NCBI RefSeq assembly: GCF_900231165.1
Contig: NZ_LT960614.1
Coordinates: 1-64,000, forward strand
DNA: 64,000 bases
Source: Hartmannibacter diazotrophicus
Lineage (GTDB): Bacteria > Pseudomonadota > Alphaproteobacteria > Rhizobiales > Pleomorphomonadaceae
Reading direction: 5' to 3'
Below, piece by piece: positions 47,590 through 57,280 of this stretch (position 1 is its first letter; each line of letters begins with the position of its first letter). The notes below the pieces were generated by a model. That model was not told where the DNA came from. It worked only from the letters and a program-made list of their open reading frames with translations, and searched no databases. The translations under genes were made by a program, and so were the position numbers.

Positions 47590-48333
47590 TCAGTCGAGAG
47601 CGGTCGGCGTCAGGCTGTCTGGTGCGCCGAGCGCCTGCGCGATTTCCTGCACCATCTTCCGGCGGACGGCGGTTCCGAAGGTCGTGGTCTCGTCGACCAC
47701 CATGACGAAGGCGCCGAGCCCGCCCGTGACGTCGCGCTTGTAGTGCTCGACGAGATCCTCCCCGCCCATCGCGGAGGAAAAGCCGCCCGGCCGCTGGATG
47801 ACGAGACCGTTGACGGTGATGCCGCGCCTCACGGCATCGTCGCGGGCCGCCTGCACCGGTCGTCCGCCGATATTGGGCCCGTCGCCGGAAACATCGATCA
47901 CGGCTTTTGCGCCCTCGATGTCGTTGGTCTCGATCTTGTTGACCGAATAGTCGATGGCGGCGGAGATCGAATTGTAGCCGAAGGCCGCGCGCGGCGTTGA
48001 AACCAGCCTGTCGGCGAAGTCCCGCGCCGAGGCCTCGTCGCGGATCACGGTCCAGTCGACGATCGTGTGCTGCGAGGCGGCCGAGCCCCACTCCACATAG
48101 GTGATCGCGATGGCGCCGCGATAGCCGGCCCGGATGACGTCGAGCACCTCCTTGCTCGTCACCGCGTCGGCATAGCCCTGTCGTTGCAGGGCAAGCTCAT
48201 CGTCGTCGATCGAGCCGGAGCCGTCGGCGGCGAGCACCAGCTCCACGTCGACCGGTTCCGCGTGAGCGGGCAACGCGAGAAGGAAGCCGGCGAAGGTCGC
48301 GACGATCCCGATGGCATGGCGAAGAGGCGGCAT
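47590..48333 (-). CDS. DUF1194 periplasmic von Willebrand-A-like protein
   Basis: 247 aa from ATG 48333, chosen because it places a clean signal peptide (core about 8-20, AHA-EP cleavage) at the N-terminus; a longer start at 48378 is possible. The mature protein has an MIDAS metal-site motif, DGSGSID, near its start, and a second conserved DVSGDGPN, as in DUF1194. The role is unknown; such domains usually bind proteins. Confidence 0.75.
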   Translation of the reverse strand: MPPLRHAIGIVATFAGFLLALPAHAEPVDVELVLAADGSGSIDDDELALQRQGYADAVTSKEVLDVIRAGYRGAIAITYVEWGSAASQHTIVDWTVIRDEASARDFADRLVSTPRAAFGYNSISAAIDYSVNKIETNDIEGAKAVIDVSGDGPNIGGRPVQAARDDAVRRGITVNGLVIQRPGGFSSAMGGEDLVEHYKRDVTGGLGAFVMVVDETTTFGTAVRRKMVQEIAQALGAPDSLTPTALD

Positions 48334-48413
48334 TGGCGCTGTTCCCAAGGCTGGTGACCCCAGGGCAAGGTCAACCATGCAAGGGGCAGGGTCAATGCCG
48401 CGCTGCTGGTTGG

Positions 48414-49718
48414 TTACAGGATGAACTGGCTGAGATCCGCGTTCTTGGCAAGATCGCCGACGCCGGTCCGCACATACTCTTCGTCGATGGTCACTGTCTG
48501 TCCGCCCCGGTCGGCGGCGGCAAAGGACAATTCGTCGAGCACCCGTTCCATGATCGTCTGCAGGCGGCGGGCGCCGATGTTTTCCACGCTGGCATTCACC
48601 TCCACGGCGATGTCGGCGATGGCGTCGATCGCCTCGTCGGTGAAGGCAAGCTCCACGCCCTCCGTCGCCATCAGCGCCACATACTGCTTGATGAGGCTTG
48701 CTTCCGGCTCGGTGAGGATGCGCCGCATGTCGGCGCGCGACAGCGCCTGAAGCTCGACGCGGATCGGCAGGCGGCCCTGTAGCTCCGGCAGGAGATCCGA
48801 CGGCTTGGCGACATGGAAGGCGCCGGACGCGATGAAGAGGATGTGGTCCGTCTTCACCGAGCCATGCTTGGTGGAAACCGTCGTGCCCTCGATCAGCGGC
48901 AGCAAGTCGCGCTGTACGCCCTCGCGCGAGACGTCGCCGCCCGAGCGGCCCTCGCGAGCGCAGATCTTGTCGATCTCGTCGAGGAAGACGATTCCGTTGT
49001 TCTCCACCGCCTCAATGGCCTCGGCGACGAGCTGCTCCTGGTCGAGGAGCTTGTCGCTTTCCTCGCCGATGAGCAGGTCATAGGAGTCCTTGACGGTCGT
49101 GCGGCGCGTCTTCTTCTGCCCGCCCATCATCTTCGACATCATGTCGTTGAGGTTCATGACGCCGATGGAGCCGCCCGGCATGCCGGGAATGTCGAAGCTC
49201 GGCATCGAAGGCTGGGCCGAGACCTCGACCTCGATCTCCTTGTCGTCGAGTTCGTTGCCGCGCAGCTTCTTGCGGAAGCTGTCGCGCGTCGCAGGGCTTG
49301 CACCGGGGCCGACGAGGGCGTCGAGCACGCGCTCCTCGGCCTGCTGGTGGGCCTTGGCCTGCACGTCCTTGCGCTTCTTCTCGCGCACCAGCGTGATGCC
49401 GACCTCGACGAGGTCGCGCACGATCTGCTCCACGTCGCGGCCGACATAGCCGACCTCGGTGAACTTGGTGGCTTCCACCTTAATGAAGGGCGCGCCCGCG
49501 AGCCGTGCGAGGCGGCGCGAGATCTCCGTCTTGCCGACGCCGGTCGGCCCGATCATCAGGATGTTCTTCGGCAGCACTTCCTCGCGCATCGCACCTTGAA
49601 GCTGCTGACGCCGCCAGCGGTTGCGCAGGGCGATCGCGACGGCGCGCTTGGCGTCGGTCTGCCCAACGATGTAGCGGTCGAGTTCGGAGACGATCTCGCG
49701 GGGGGAAAAATCGGTCAT
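48414..49718 (-). CDS. hslU: ATP-dependent protease ATPase subunit HslU (ClpY)
   Basis: 434 aa AAA+ unfoldase of the HslUV protease. Walker A GPTGVGKT (57-64), the pore motif around GYVGRD (90-95), an I-domain insert (about 110-235), Walker B IVFLDEID (243-250) and the C-terminal DLSQFIL tail that inserts into HslV. 51 bp downstream of hslV in the same operon. Confidence 0.97.
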   Translation of the reverse strand: MTDFSPREIVSELDRYIVGQTDAKRAVAIALRNRWRRQQLQGAMREEVLPKNILMIGPTGVGKTEISRRLARLAGAPFIKVEATKFTEVGYVGRDVEQIVRDLVEVGITLVREKKRKDVQAKAHQQAEERVLDALVGPGASPATRDSFRKKLRGNELDDKEIEVEVSAQPSMPSFDIPGMPGGSIGVMNLNDMMSKMMGGQKKTRRTTVKDSYDLLIGEESDKLLDQEQLVAEAIEAVENNGIVFLDEIDKICAREGRSGGDVSREGVQRDLLPLIEGTTVSTKHGSVKTDHILFIASGAFHVAKPSDLLPELQGRLPIRVELQALSRADMRRILTEPEASLIKQYVALMATEGVELAFTDEAIDAIADIAVEVNASVENIGARRLQTIMERVLDELSFAAADRGGQTVTIDEEYVRTGVGDLAKNADLSQFIL

Positions 49719-49769
49719 CGGCTGAGTGTCCGGTTCAAAAAGGTCAGGTGGGTCCGGCCGGGCCGGGCT

Positions 49770-50327
49770 TCAAGCCGCATCGAGGCTTTCCAGAACCACA
49801 TTCTCGTTGGTGTAGACGCAGATTTCGGCGGCGATCGCCATCGCTTTGCGGGCGATCGTCTCGGCGCTCTGGTCGGTGTCCATCAGGGCGCGCGCGGCGG
49901 CCAGCGCATAGTTGCCGCCCGAGCCGATGCCCATCACGCCGCCTTCCGGCTCCAGCACGTCGCCGGTGCCGGTGAGGACGAGCGAGACGTTGGCGTCGGC
50001 CACCAGCATCATGGCTTCGAGGCGGCGGAGGTAGCGGTCGGTGCGCCAGTCCTTGGCAAGCTCGACGGCGGCGCGGGTGAGCTGTCCCGGATACTGTTCC
50101 AGCTTGGCCTCCAGCCGCTCGAACAGCGTGAAGGCATCGGCGGTTGCACCCGCAAAGCCGCCGATGACGCTGCCGCCGGCAAGGCGGCGCACCTTCTTGG
50201 CGGTATGCTTGATGACGGTCTGCCCCAGCGAAACCTGTCCGTCTCCGGCGACAACGACCTTGCCGCCCTTGCGGATCGTCACGATGGTGGTTCCATGCCA
50301 TTGCGGCATGCTGTGGGCGTCGGACAT
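49770..50327 (-). CDS. hslV: ATP-dependent protease peptidase subunit HslV (ClpQ)
   Basis: 185 aa proteasome-like peptidase. A 12-residue propeptide is predicted to be removed to expose the N-terminal catalytic Thr13 in HG-TTIV. The family motifs [10 protein letters not shown] and [14 protein letters not shown] are present. ATG at 50327 has GGAG 8 nt upstream; ATG at 50339 has none. First gene of hslVU. I could not find a convincing heat-shock promoter upstream. Confidence 0.96.
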   Translation of the reverse strand: MSDAHSMPQWHGTTIVTIRKGGKVVVAGDGQVSLGQTVIKHTAKKVRRLAGGSVIGGFAGATADAFTLFERLEAKLEQYPGQLTRAAVELAKDWRTDRYLRRLEAMMLVADANVSLVLTGTGDVLEPEGGVMGIGSGGNYALAAARALMDTDQSAETIARKAMAIAAEICVYTNENVVLESLDAA

Positions 50328-50531
50328 GAAGGGCTCCATGAAGGCAGGAGAAGGAAAAATCCGATATCCCGCCAAGTCTTCGAGAGGAAAGTCAGGCGCC
50401 ATATGTAGGCGCTGTGGTCTAAGATGCAAATGGCGCGGGCAGACGCCGTTCCGGCGCGGCGATGCAACCTTGCCCGATTCATTTCGTTCGTGCGACAAGG
50501 CGCGATCTTCACGCTGCGACGAGGTCTTGCC

Positions 50532-51164
50532 GTGCCCTTTCTCAAGGCTGATGTGCGCCACCCCATGGCGCTGCCGGACGGAACCGTCGTTCCCGGGCTG
50601 GTTCACCTCAAGGTGGCGATCGATCATCCACGCATCGAGGTCGGCGAATTCAGCTACTACAGCGACCGCGCGGTGCCGGATGACATCGCCGGAACGATCG
50701 CGCCCTATCTCTTTGCCTTCAGCCGCGAGAAGCTGACGATCGGCAAGTTCGTGCAGATGGCCGAGGGCACGCGTTTCATCACCAGTTCGGCCAATCATCC
50801 GATGGGCGGCGTCACGACCTTTCCCTTCCGCGTCTTCAATCCGGCGACCGTCATGGGCTACCTCGACCTGCCGGCGAAGGACACGGTCGTCGGCAACGAT
50901 GTCTGGTTCGGCCACGGCGTGATGGTGATGCCGGGTGTCACCATCGGTTCGGGCGCCATCGTGGCGGCGGGCTCGGTCGTCACGCGCGACGTTCCGCCCT
51001 ATGCCATCGTCGGCGGCAATCCGGCGGGTGTCATTCGGATGCGTTTTCCGGCGGAGACGGTCGAACGGCTGCTCGCCATTGCCTGGTGGGACTGGCCGGT
51101 GGAAAAGATCGAAGCGAGGCTCGCCGCGCTGGAACAGGGCGATCTCGCGGCACTGGAAGCCTGA
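50532..51164 (+). CDS. CatB-like (Vat) xenobiotic acetyltransferase, left-handed beta-helix
   Basis: 210 aa from GTG 50532 (GAGG 7 nt upstream). Hexapeptide repeats form the left-handed parallel beta-helix of the Vat/CatB group; the catalytic His is in SSANHPMGG, followed by [12 protein letters not shown] and IVGGNPAG. Family members acetylate chloramphenicol or streptogramins, but many chromosomal relatives have unknown substrates, so resistance is not implied. Divergent from hslVU; 39 bp before the next gene. Confidence 0.85.
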   Translation: MPFLKADVRHPMALPDGTVVPGLVHLKVAIDHPRIEVGEFSYYSDRAVPDDIAGTIAPYLFAFSREKLTIGKFVQMAEGTRFITSSANHPMGGVTTFPFRVFNPATVMGYLDLPAKDTVVGNDVWFGHGVMVMPGVTIGSGAIVAAGSVVTRDVPPYAIVGGNPAGVIRMRFPAETVERLLAIAWWDWPVEKIEARLAALEQGDLAALEA

Positions 51165-51203
51165 CGGGATGCCGCACGGAACGATGACGGGAAGGTTTGC
51201 TTG

Positions 51204-52076
51204 ATGCGTCTGTTCATTTTCGGAGCCGGTTATTCCGGTCTTGCCCTTGCCCGGCATCTTGCCGGCAAGGCCGACTGGATCGGCGGCACGACCCGGCATG
51301 CCGAGCGTCTCGACGAACTGGCGGCCGCCGGCATCGAGCCCTTCGTCTTCGATGGCGAAAGGCCGGGCGAAGGCGTCCGCGAGGCGCTCGCCGGAGCGAC
51401 CCATATCGTTCTTTCCGTCGCGCCGGGCGAGACAGGCGATGCGGTGCTGGCGCAGCATGCCGACGACATTGCCGCCGCGCCCGATCTCGAATGGATCGGC
51501 TACTGGTCGACCGTCGGGGTCTATGGCGACTATGGCGGAGCCTGGGTCGAAGAGACGACCAAATGCCATCCGAAAGCCCGCAGGTCGCGGGCCCGCCTTG
51601 CCACCGAGACGGAATGGACCGGCTTTGCCGCCGGCATCGAGTGCCCCATCGCCATGCTGCGCCTTGCCGGCATCTACGGTCCGGGGCGCAACGCCTTCGT
51701 CAAGCTTGCCGAGGGGACGGCGAAGCGCCTCATCAAGCCGGGCCAGGTCTTCAACCGCATCCATGTCGACGACATCGCGGCGATGACGGCGGCGGCGATG
51801 ACGGCGCGGGCCGACGGTGTCTTCAATGTCTGCGACGACGAGCCGGCCCCGCCGCAGGACGTGATCGCCTATGCCGCCGGGCTCATGGGCGTCGAACCGC
51901 CGCCGGAGCAGGATTTCGCGAGCGCGGACCTGTCGCCGATGGCGCGCTCCTTCTATGGCGAGAACAAGCGCTGCTCCAACGCCAAGATCAAGACGACCCT
52001 CGGCCTTGAGCCTGTCTATCCGACCTATCGCGAGGCCCATGCGGCGATGTGGGCGGCTGGAAACTGGCGCGGTTGA
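51204..52076 (+). CDS. SDR-type NAD(P)-dependent epimerase/dehydratase-like protein
   Basis: 290 aa, Rossmann fold with GAGYSGLA (7-14) at the N-terminus. ATG 51204 has GGGAAGG 8 nt upstream. It resembles the YeeZ group of atypical extended SDRs. A Y-G-D-Y-G-G stretch replaces the classical YxxxK. The substrate is unknown. Probably co-transcribed with the acetyltransferase. Confidence 0.78.
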   Translation: MRLFIFGAGYSGLALARHLAGKADWIGGTTRHAERLDELAAAGIEPFVFDGERPGEGVREALAGATHIVLSVAPGETGDAVLAQHADDIAAAPDLEWIGYWSTVGVYGDYGGAWVEETTKCHPKARRSRARLATETEWTGFAAGIECPIAMLRLAGIYGPGRNAFVKLAEGTAKRLIKPGQVFNRIHVDDIAAMTAAAMTARADGVFNVCDDEPAPPQDVIAYAAGLMGVEPPPEQDFASADLSPMARSFYGENKRCSNAKIKTTLGLEPVYPTYREAHAAMWAAGNWRG

Positions 52077-52079
52077 CGG

Positions 52080-52110
52080 GGGCTGCGGCCGGAAAAGAAA
52101 CCGGCAGCCC
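52080..52110. terminator. Candidate hairpin between convergent genes
   Basis: GGGCTGC (52080-52086) and GCAGCCC (52104-52110) with inner CCGG/CCGG pairing. It fills the 34-bp gap between two convergent stops but lacks a T-run. Confidence 0.35.
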
Positions 52111-52509
52111 TCAGAACTGGGACTCGATGGCAGCTTTGTCGAGGATCGACCTGACGTCGATGATCTTCCCGTCCCGGAACTCGTAGAAGACGTGTTCTGA
52201 GAACCGCACGCGCCTGCCGTTCACCGGAAGGCCGAGAAACGTGCCGATCGGCGTGCAGTCGAAATCGAGGCGGCAGGCGACGTATGTCGCATCGGCGACC
52301 AGCAGCGCGATCTTGAATCGCAGGTCCGGGATGTCCCGATAGTCCCGTTCGAGCATGCGGCGGTATCCGGAAAGCCCGAACGGCTCGCCGTTATGCCGGA
52401 CGTCATCGGCGACGAAGGCGCCGAGCGATAGCCAGTCCTGCCGGTTGAGGCAGTCGATATAGCCACGGTAGATCGTCGCAAGGTCGGTCTTCGAACTGTC
52501 GGTCTGCAT
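52111..52509 (-). CDS. SnoaL-like (NTF2-fold) protein
   Basis: 132 aa, one SnoaL/NTF2 domain: starts [15 protein letters not shown], then [10 protein letters not shown] and [15 protein letters not shown]. Proteins of this shape include polyketide cyclases and ester-cyclase relatives; most small stand-alone ones are uncharacterised. Immediately downstream (36 bp) of the FMN reductase gene, so they likely form an operon. Confidence 0.8.
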   Translation of the reverse strand: MQTDSSKTDLATIYRGYIDCLNRQDWLSLGAFVADDVRHNGEPFGLSGYRRMLERDYRDIPDLRFKIALLVADATYVACRLDFDCTPIGTFLGLPVNGRRVRFSEHVFYEFRDGKIIDVRSILDKAAIESQF

Positions 52510-52545
52510 GGCTTTGAATCCGGCTATGCGTCTTGCGGCCCTGGC

Positions 52546-53136
52546 TCAGGCCCGGACGTAGCGCTCCGCTTCCTCGATGAACCGCGTCAGCATCGCATCG
52601 AGCATCGCGCGGCTGCGCTCGGCTTCCAGATCGCCAAGATCGGTGAAGGCGGTCGCCGCTCCTGGAACGGATATCTGCTCGGGGATCACCGTCGCGCCAA
52701 GGCCGATTTCCAGCACATGGCGGATCTGCAGGAGGCTGCGCATGCCGCCGTAATATCCGTTCGAGGCCGCGCCGATGGCGAAGACCCGCTTCTTGAACGC
52801 GGAGCCGGCACCGGGGGCGGGCTTCACGCGGCTCACCCAGTCGATCGTGTTCTTGAGCAGCGGCGTGATCGAGGCGTTGTATTCGGGGCTGGCGATGAAG
52901 ATGCCTTGATGGGTGGAAAAGAGCTTGTGCAGCTTCACGGCGGCCTCGGGTGGGCCGCTTTCCTGCTCCAGATCGCCGTTGTAGAGCGGCATCTCGTAGT
53001 CGGCGAGCGAGATCTGGGTCACGTCGACGTCGCGCAGGGCGAGTTTCTTGGTCACGAGCGCCGCAAGCTGGGCGTTGAAGGAGCCCCCGCGGGTCGAACC
53101 GGCAAAGACGAGGATCTTGGGATTCTGTCGCGGCAT
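52546..53136 (-). CDS. NADPH-dependent FMN reductase family protein
   Basis: 196 aa flavodoxin-like oxidoreductase. The FMN phosphate loop is GSTRGGSFN (13-21) and the second flavin contact is SPEYNAS. Such enzymes reduce FMN, quinones or azo/chromate compounds with NAD(P)H. Upstream neighbour of the SnoaL gene and divergent from mbfA. Confidence 0.88.
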   Translation of the reverse strand: MPRQNPKILVFAGSTRGGSFNAQLAALVTKKLALRDVDVTQISLADYEMPLYNGDLEQESGPPEAAVKLHKLFSTHQGIFIASPEYNASITPLLKNTIDWVSRVKPAPGAGSAFKKRVFAIGAASNGYYGGMRSLLQIRHVLEIGLGATVIPEQISVPGAATAFTDLGDLEAERSRAMLDAMLTRFIEEAERYVRA

Positions 53137-53259
53137 CGTGTTGTCTCCCTTTCGCCGTCCAACGGGTCGCGCCGGCGTCGCGGCGGACGCTCGAACTTGG
53201 TATGTCTACGGATGCGTGGCCGCTTGCGCAACGGTCGGTCATACCTTAGATCGTACAAA

Positions 53260-53274
53260 TCAGAATTATTCTAA
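53260..53274. promoter_or_regulatory. Irr/ICE-like operator at mbfA
   Basis: TCAGAA-TTA-TTCTAA matches the iron-control-element core TTAGAA-N3-TTCTAA bound by Irr in Rhizobiales with one mismatch. It ends 15 bp before the mbfA start, where Irr would block expression under low iron. Confidence 0.7.
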
Positions 53275-53289
53275 TATGAGTGCCTGCGC

Positions 53290-54261
53290 ATGTTCTCTCT
53301 CTCCCGACGCAACTTCTCCGATCTCTCGGAGCAGGAGGTTCTGGCTCTTGCGATTTCGTCCGAAGAGGAGGACATGCGCATCTATGCCTCTTATGCCGAT
53401 GCGCTGAAGGAGGAGTTTCCCGCCTCGTCCGCCGTCTTCGAGGAGATGGCCAAGGAGGAGATGGCGCACCGCGACCGGCTGATCGAGATGCACCGCGAGA
53501 TCTTCGGCGAGACCATCCCTTTGATCCGGCGCGAGCATGTGCGCGGCTTCTATGCCCGCAAGCCTTACTGGCTGGTCCGCCCTCTCGGGCTCGACCGGGT
53601 GAGGACCGAGGCGCAGGACATGGAGGTTGCCGCCGCCAACTTCTACCTGAAGGCCGCCTCGCGCACGTCGAACGCCCGCATTCGCACACTGCTGGGCCAG
53701 CTTGCCGCCGCCGAGCGCCGCCATGAGGCGCAGGCGCACCAGCTTGGTGCCGCAAAGCTCACCGATGTCGCCATCGACGAGGAAAAGGCCGCCGAGCACC
53801 GCCAGTTCCTGCTCCAGATCGTCCAGCCGGGACTGGCCGGCCTGATGGACGGCTCGGTCTCGACGCTGGCACCGGTCTTCGCGGCCGCCTTTGCGACCCA
53901 CGACACCTGGCAGACCTTTCTCGTCGGCATGGCGGCCGCCGTCGGCGCTGGCATCTCGATGGGCTTTACCGAGGCCGCCTCCGACGACGGCTCGCTGACC
54001 GGACGCGGCAGCCCGTTGGTCCGAGGGCTTGCCGCCGGCATCATGACCGCCGCCGGCGGCCTTGGTCACGCCCTGCCCTACCTCATTCCCGACTTCACGA
54101 CCGCGACGGTGATCGCCGTCATCATCGTCCTGTTCGAACTCTGGGCGATTTCCTGGATCCGCTGGAAGTATATGGATACGCCCTTCCTCTCGGCGGCGTT
54201 CCAGGTTGTCGTCGGCGGCTTTCTTGTCTTCCTGTCCGGCATTCTCATTGGCATTTCCTGA
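53290..54261 (+). CDS. mbfA: Membrane-bound ferritin A: ferritin-like domain fused to VIT1 transporter domain
   Basis: 323 aa. Residues about 10-165 are a rubrerythrin/ferritin-like four-helix domain with di-iron ligand helices (SSEEED near 24-29, MAKEEMAHRD near 54-63, AAAERRHEAQAH near 138-149). Residues about 180-323 are a VIT1/CCC1-type membrane domain with about four to five helices. In Bradyrhizobium and Agrobacterium, MbfA exports iron and protects against iron and peroxide stress under Irr control; the ICE-like site just upstream agrees. Confidence 0.92.
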   Translation: MFSLSRRNFSDLSEQEVLALAISSEEEDMRIYASYADALKEEFPASSAVFEEMAKEEMAHRDRLIEMHREIFGETIPLIRREHVRGFYARKPYWLVRPLGLDRVRTEAQDMEVAAANFYLKAASRTSNARIRTLLGQLAAAERRHEAQAHQLGAAKLTDVAIDEEKAAEHRQFLLQIVQPGLAGLMDGSVSTLAPVFAAAFATHDTWQTFLVGMAAAVGAGISMGFTEAASDDGSLTGRGSPLVRGLAAGIMTAAGGLGHALPYLIPDFTTATVIAVIIVLFELWAISWIRWKYMDTPFLSAAFQVVVGGFLVFLSGILIGIS

Positions 54262-54282
54262 CGAAGCCGGAGAAGTCCCGCG

Positions 54283-55290
54283 TCAGAAAGAGAGATACCG
54301 TTCGACTTCCTCGCGTGAGCCGGCAACGATTGGCGCGCGGGCATGCAGGCCCTCCGGCACACGGTCGAGCAGCCGGCCGCCAACGCCGTCGGTCGCAAGC
54401 CCGCCGGCCTGCTCGATGAGTAGCGCCATCGGGTTCACCTCGTAGACGTGCCTGAGGCGACCGACGCGGTTTTCCGGCCGCTTGTCGGCGGGCAGCACGA
54501 AGATGCCGCCCTGTTTCAGGATGCGGTGGAGGTCGACGACGGCGGCCATCATCCAGCGCAGCCGGACGTCCGCACCGCGCGATCCGTCCTTGCCGAGAAG
54601 GCAGTCGTCCACATAGGCGGTGGGGCGTTCGTGCCAGTGCCGCCGGAAGGAGAGGTCGACACCGATCTCCGCCGTCTTTGCCGGCAGCACGACCGGCGTC
54701 TGACGCCCCTTGAAGACACCGTCCACCGGGTCGAGCGTCAGCATGAAGACACCCGCGCCGAGCGTATAGCAGAAGACCGTCTCCGGCCCGTAGACGAGAT
54801 AGCCGGCGGCAAGCTGCGCCGATCCAGGCTGCTGGAAATGTTCTCCGTCCGCCGCAAGCGACAGAACGGAAAAGAGTGTCCCGCAGGCGCCCGCGATGCC
54901 GATATGCGAGGAGCCGTCGATCGGGTCGAAGGCGACGGCAACGCGCCCGTTCGGATCGCCTGCTATCGGTTCTTCCGCCTCCTCGGATCCGATCACGGCC
55001 GCGCCGCCCTTGTGGCTTGCTTCGACGAAGATGCCGTGCGCCTCGACGTCGAGCGCCTTCTGCTTGTCGCCGTCGCTGTTGATGCCGACGATGCGGGCCG
55101 GGTCGCCGTGGAGTGCGCCCTCGGCCAGCCGACCTCGGACCTGCTTGCCGGCCTCGGCGAGCGCCAGCAGCAGGGCCTTCACGGCCTGGCGGTCCGCATC
55201 GCCGGCCGGCCAGGCACCAAGCTGCTCTTCGAGGGTGAGCAGGGGAGCGGCGGCGGCTGTGCTGGTGGCCGGCTCGGCGGTCATGGTCAT
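54283..55290 (-). CDS. fbp: Class I fructose-1,6-bisphosphatase
   Basis: 335 aa. The enzyme removes the C1 phosphate of fructose-1,6-bisphosphate in gluconeogenesis and the Calvin cycle. Metal site residues are E103/E104 (GSEEAEE) and DPIDGSS (122-128). AAGGA precedes the ATG at 55290. No cbb genes are adjacent, so a gluconeogenic role is most likely. Upstream of it (44 bp) is a HAD phosphatase gene in the same direction. Confidence 0.93.
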   Translation of the reverse strand: MTMTAEPATSTAAAAPLLTLEEQLGAWPAGDADRQAVKALLLALAEAGKQVRGRLAEGALHGDPARIVGINSDGDKQKALDVEAHGIFVEASHKGGAAVIGSEEAEEPIAGDPNGRVAVAFDPIDGSSHIGIAGACGTLFSVLSLAADGEHFQQPGSAQLAAGYLVYGPETVFCYTLGAGVFMLTLDPVDGVFKGRQTPVVLPAKTAEIGVDLSFRRHWHERPTAYVDDCLLGKDGSRGADVRLRWMMAAVVDLHRILKQGGIFVLPADKRPENRVGRLRHVYEVNPMALLIEQAGGLATDGVGGRLLDRVPEGLHARAPIVAGSREEVERYLSF

Positions 55291-55333
55291 TGCGATTCCT
55301 TCTGGCGAAACGTCTGGATGCCGTTGTGCCTTG

Positions 55334-56164
55334 CTACCAGCGGAAGGCGGGAAGCACCATGTCGGGCCGGACACCGAATCGCTGGTATTTCTCTTCCAGT
55401 GCGCCGTCCGAGTTGCCTTCGTTGAGGCCGGTGCGCACGAGGACGGCGAAGGCGCCGAAGCGTTTCGCGCCGACGATGTCATGCTCGACGCTGTCGCCGA
55501 TGCAGGCGATCTCGGACGGATCCGAGCAGCCGCTGAGCCCGAGGGCCCTCGCGTACATGTCGGGATAGGGCTTGCCGATATAGGTGACCGCGCCGCCAAG
55601 TTCCTTGTAGAGTTCGGCGATCCGTCCCGCGCCGAAGGCCGGCCCGCCCGGCGTCAGCATGATCTTGTCCGGGTTGGTGCAGAGCGCCGGAGCGCCACGT
55701 GCCGCCGCCGGACGAAGCAGATCGCGATAGGTCTCGATCGGATAGATGTCCCCGCGGCTGCCGGCAATGATGACGACATCGGCCGTCTCGCCGTCCGCCG
55801 CGTCCTCGAACCCGAGTGCGGTGGCAAGCGAGCGTTCGCCGACACCGGAAATCGTCAGGCATCGCGTGCCTCGATCGAGGGTGACGGGCAGGGCGCCGCG
55901 CGCGACCAGATCGAGGGCGAGATCGCCGGACGTGACGAATGCGTCGTAGCAATCTTGCGGAAAGCCGAGGCGTTCCAGGCGCAGCACGTTGTCATGCGCC
56001 GGCCGGCCGGAATTCGACAAGAGCAGGATCGATGCGCCCGTCGCCTTCAGCCGCTTGAGCGCCTCGACGGCGCCGGGGTAGGGCCGGGATCCGTCGTGCA
56101 GGACGCCGAACTGGTCGATGAAGAAGTGGGAGAAACGCTCGCTGAGGGTTGAAAGGCCGGCCAT
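55334..56164 (-). CDS. HAD-superfamily IIA sugar-phosphatase-like protein
   Basis: 276 aa HAD hydrolase of the NagD-like IIA type. Motif I is FFIDQFGVLHDG (D17 nucleophile), motif II LLLSNSGRP, motif IV IGDSVEHDIVGAKRFG. Motif I has Gln where the general acid Asp usually sits (DxD becomes DQF), as in other members of this subgroup, so catalysis may be altered. Upstream of fbp in the same direction. Confidence 0.82.
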   Translation of the reverse strand: MAGLSTLSERFSHFFIDQFGVLHDGSRPYPGAVEALKRLKATGASILLLSNSGRPAHDNVLRLERLGFPQDCYDAFVTSGDLALDLVARGALPVTLDRGTRCLTISGVGERSLATALGFEDAADGETADVVIIAGSRGDIYPIETYRDLLRPAAARGAPALCTNPDKIMLTPGGPAFGAGRIAELYKELGGAVTYIGKPYPDMYARALGLSGCSDPSEIACIGDSVEHDIVGAKRFGAFAVLVRTGLNEGNSDGALEEKYQRFGVRPDMVLPAFRW

Positions 56165-56364
56165 CGCCTCCGCCAACTGAAAGCGTGGCGGAACGCCTCC
56201 CTTGCCGGATGCCGCTCGCCCACATGGTGCATTCTCTGCCGCGGGCCTGCGAGGCGACGTCCGACGCGGACACCGGCTCAGGCATGCCTGACAGAGCCCC
56301 GGCACAAGATCATTCCTTGACCGGCATGTCCAGTCTGCCGCAGTGCACAACCGGAAACGGCGGC

Positions 56365-56400
56365 AAAAAAAATCCCCCTGCGGCGATAGCCGCAAGGGGT
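56365..56400 (-). terminator. Terminator after the OmpW-like gene
   Basis: On the minus strand, CCCC-T-TGCGGC and GCCGCA-GGGG form a stem around TATC, followed by a run of eight T (A-run at 56365-56372 on the plus strand). Confidence 0.8.
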
Positions 56401-56422
56401 TCCCTGTCAGGACGCGTCAGGG

Positions 56423-57118
56423 TCAGAAGCGATAGGTGAGACCGGCCGTGACGATCGTCGGATCGAGCGTCACATCGGCCTTGACCGGCGTTGCGCCCAG
56501 CACGCCGGTGGCGTCGGTGCTCAGCCAGACGTGCTTGACGTCGACGAAGAGGCCGAGCTGCTCGGAGAGCATGACGTCCACGCCCGCCTGCAGAACCGCG
56601 CCGAAGGCGTTGTCGACCTTGAAGTTGGTCAGCGCCGCGTCCTTCTCGTTGAAGAACATCGTGTAGTTCACGCCCGCGCCGATATAGGGCCGCACGTGGT
56701 AGAACTCGGGGAAGTGATACTGGACCGCCAGCACCGGCGGCAGGTAGTTCAGCTTGCCGAGCGCGCCGAGGCCGCTGAGGCTCCCCGCACCATTGACCAC
56801 GGCGAGCGGTGCATTGGCGAGGGTCAGCGACAGCGAGATGTCGGGCGTGACGTAGTAGCCGATGTCCAGTGTCACCGCGAGATCGTTGTCGATCTTGGCG
56901 TCCGATCCGGCGACGGCCGCACCGCCCGCGCTGACGTCGGCCGATTCGGAGAAGAACACGCCCGCCGGACCGACGTGCAGGAACCAGTCGTAATTCGCGA
57001 CCGGCGCCGCCATCGGCGGCTCGGCGTCCATCGGCCCGATATCGGCCGCCATCGCTGCCGCACCCGACATCACAAGTGCCGCCGCCGCAACGCCCAGTCC
57101 CCACGTCCCACGAAACAT
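56423..57118 (-). CDS. ompW: OmpW-family outer membrane protein
   Basis: 231 aa from ATG 57118, where AAGGA lies 8 nt upstream (earlier ATGs at 57127 and 57124 abut it). Signal peptide ends AMA-AD. The mature protein has alternating beta strands and the terminal Phe of an 8-stranded barrel (AGLTYRF), with RPYIGAGVNYT typical of OmpW. OmpW proteins are small porins linked to hydrophobic compound or methyl viologen uptake and stress. Own terminator. Confidence 0.88.
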   Translation of the reverse strand: MFRGTWGLGVAAAALVMSGAAAMAADIGPMDAEPPMAAPVANYDWFLHVGPAGVFFSESADVSAGGAAVAGSDAKIDNDLAVTLDIGYYVTPDISLSLTLANAPLAVVNGAGSLSGLGALGKLNYLPPVLAVQYHFPEFYHVRPYIGAGVNYTMFFNEKDAALTNFKVDNAFGAVLQAGVDVMLSEQLGLFVDVKHVWLSTDATGVLGATPVKADVTLDPTIVTAGLTYRF

Positions 57119-57280
57119 CGTCATCATCCTTCAAACGGGGCGAAAACCATTCTGGTAACCGCCAACAACTCTTGGTGGGATGATGCTGCTCCGGCGCGTT
57201 TCCGAAGATCTTGATCTAGATCAAACTAGGGGCTGGTTCCCGCTTCGCTTCATCCGATGTTGCATATGAGCAACAAGCTC

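Noticed and set aside
50340-50430. RpoH heat-shock promoter for hslVU
   Set aside because: A CTACATAT-like -10 can be found on the minus strand, but no matching CTTGAA-type -35 at proper spacing.
50340-52040. Upstream extension of the hslV frame giving a 756-aa protein
   Set aside because: The extension is antisense to the acetyltransferase and SDR genes and has no domain; hslV starts normally at 50327 with a Shine-Dalgarno.
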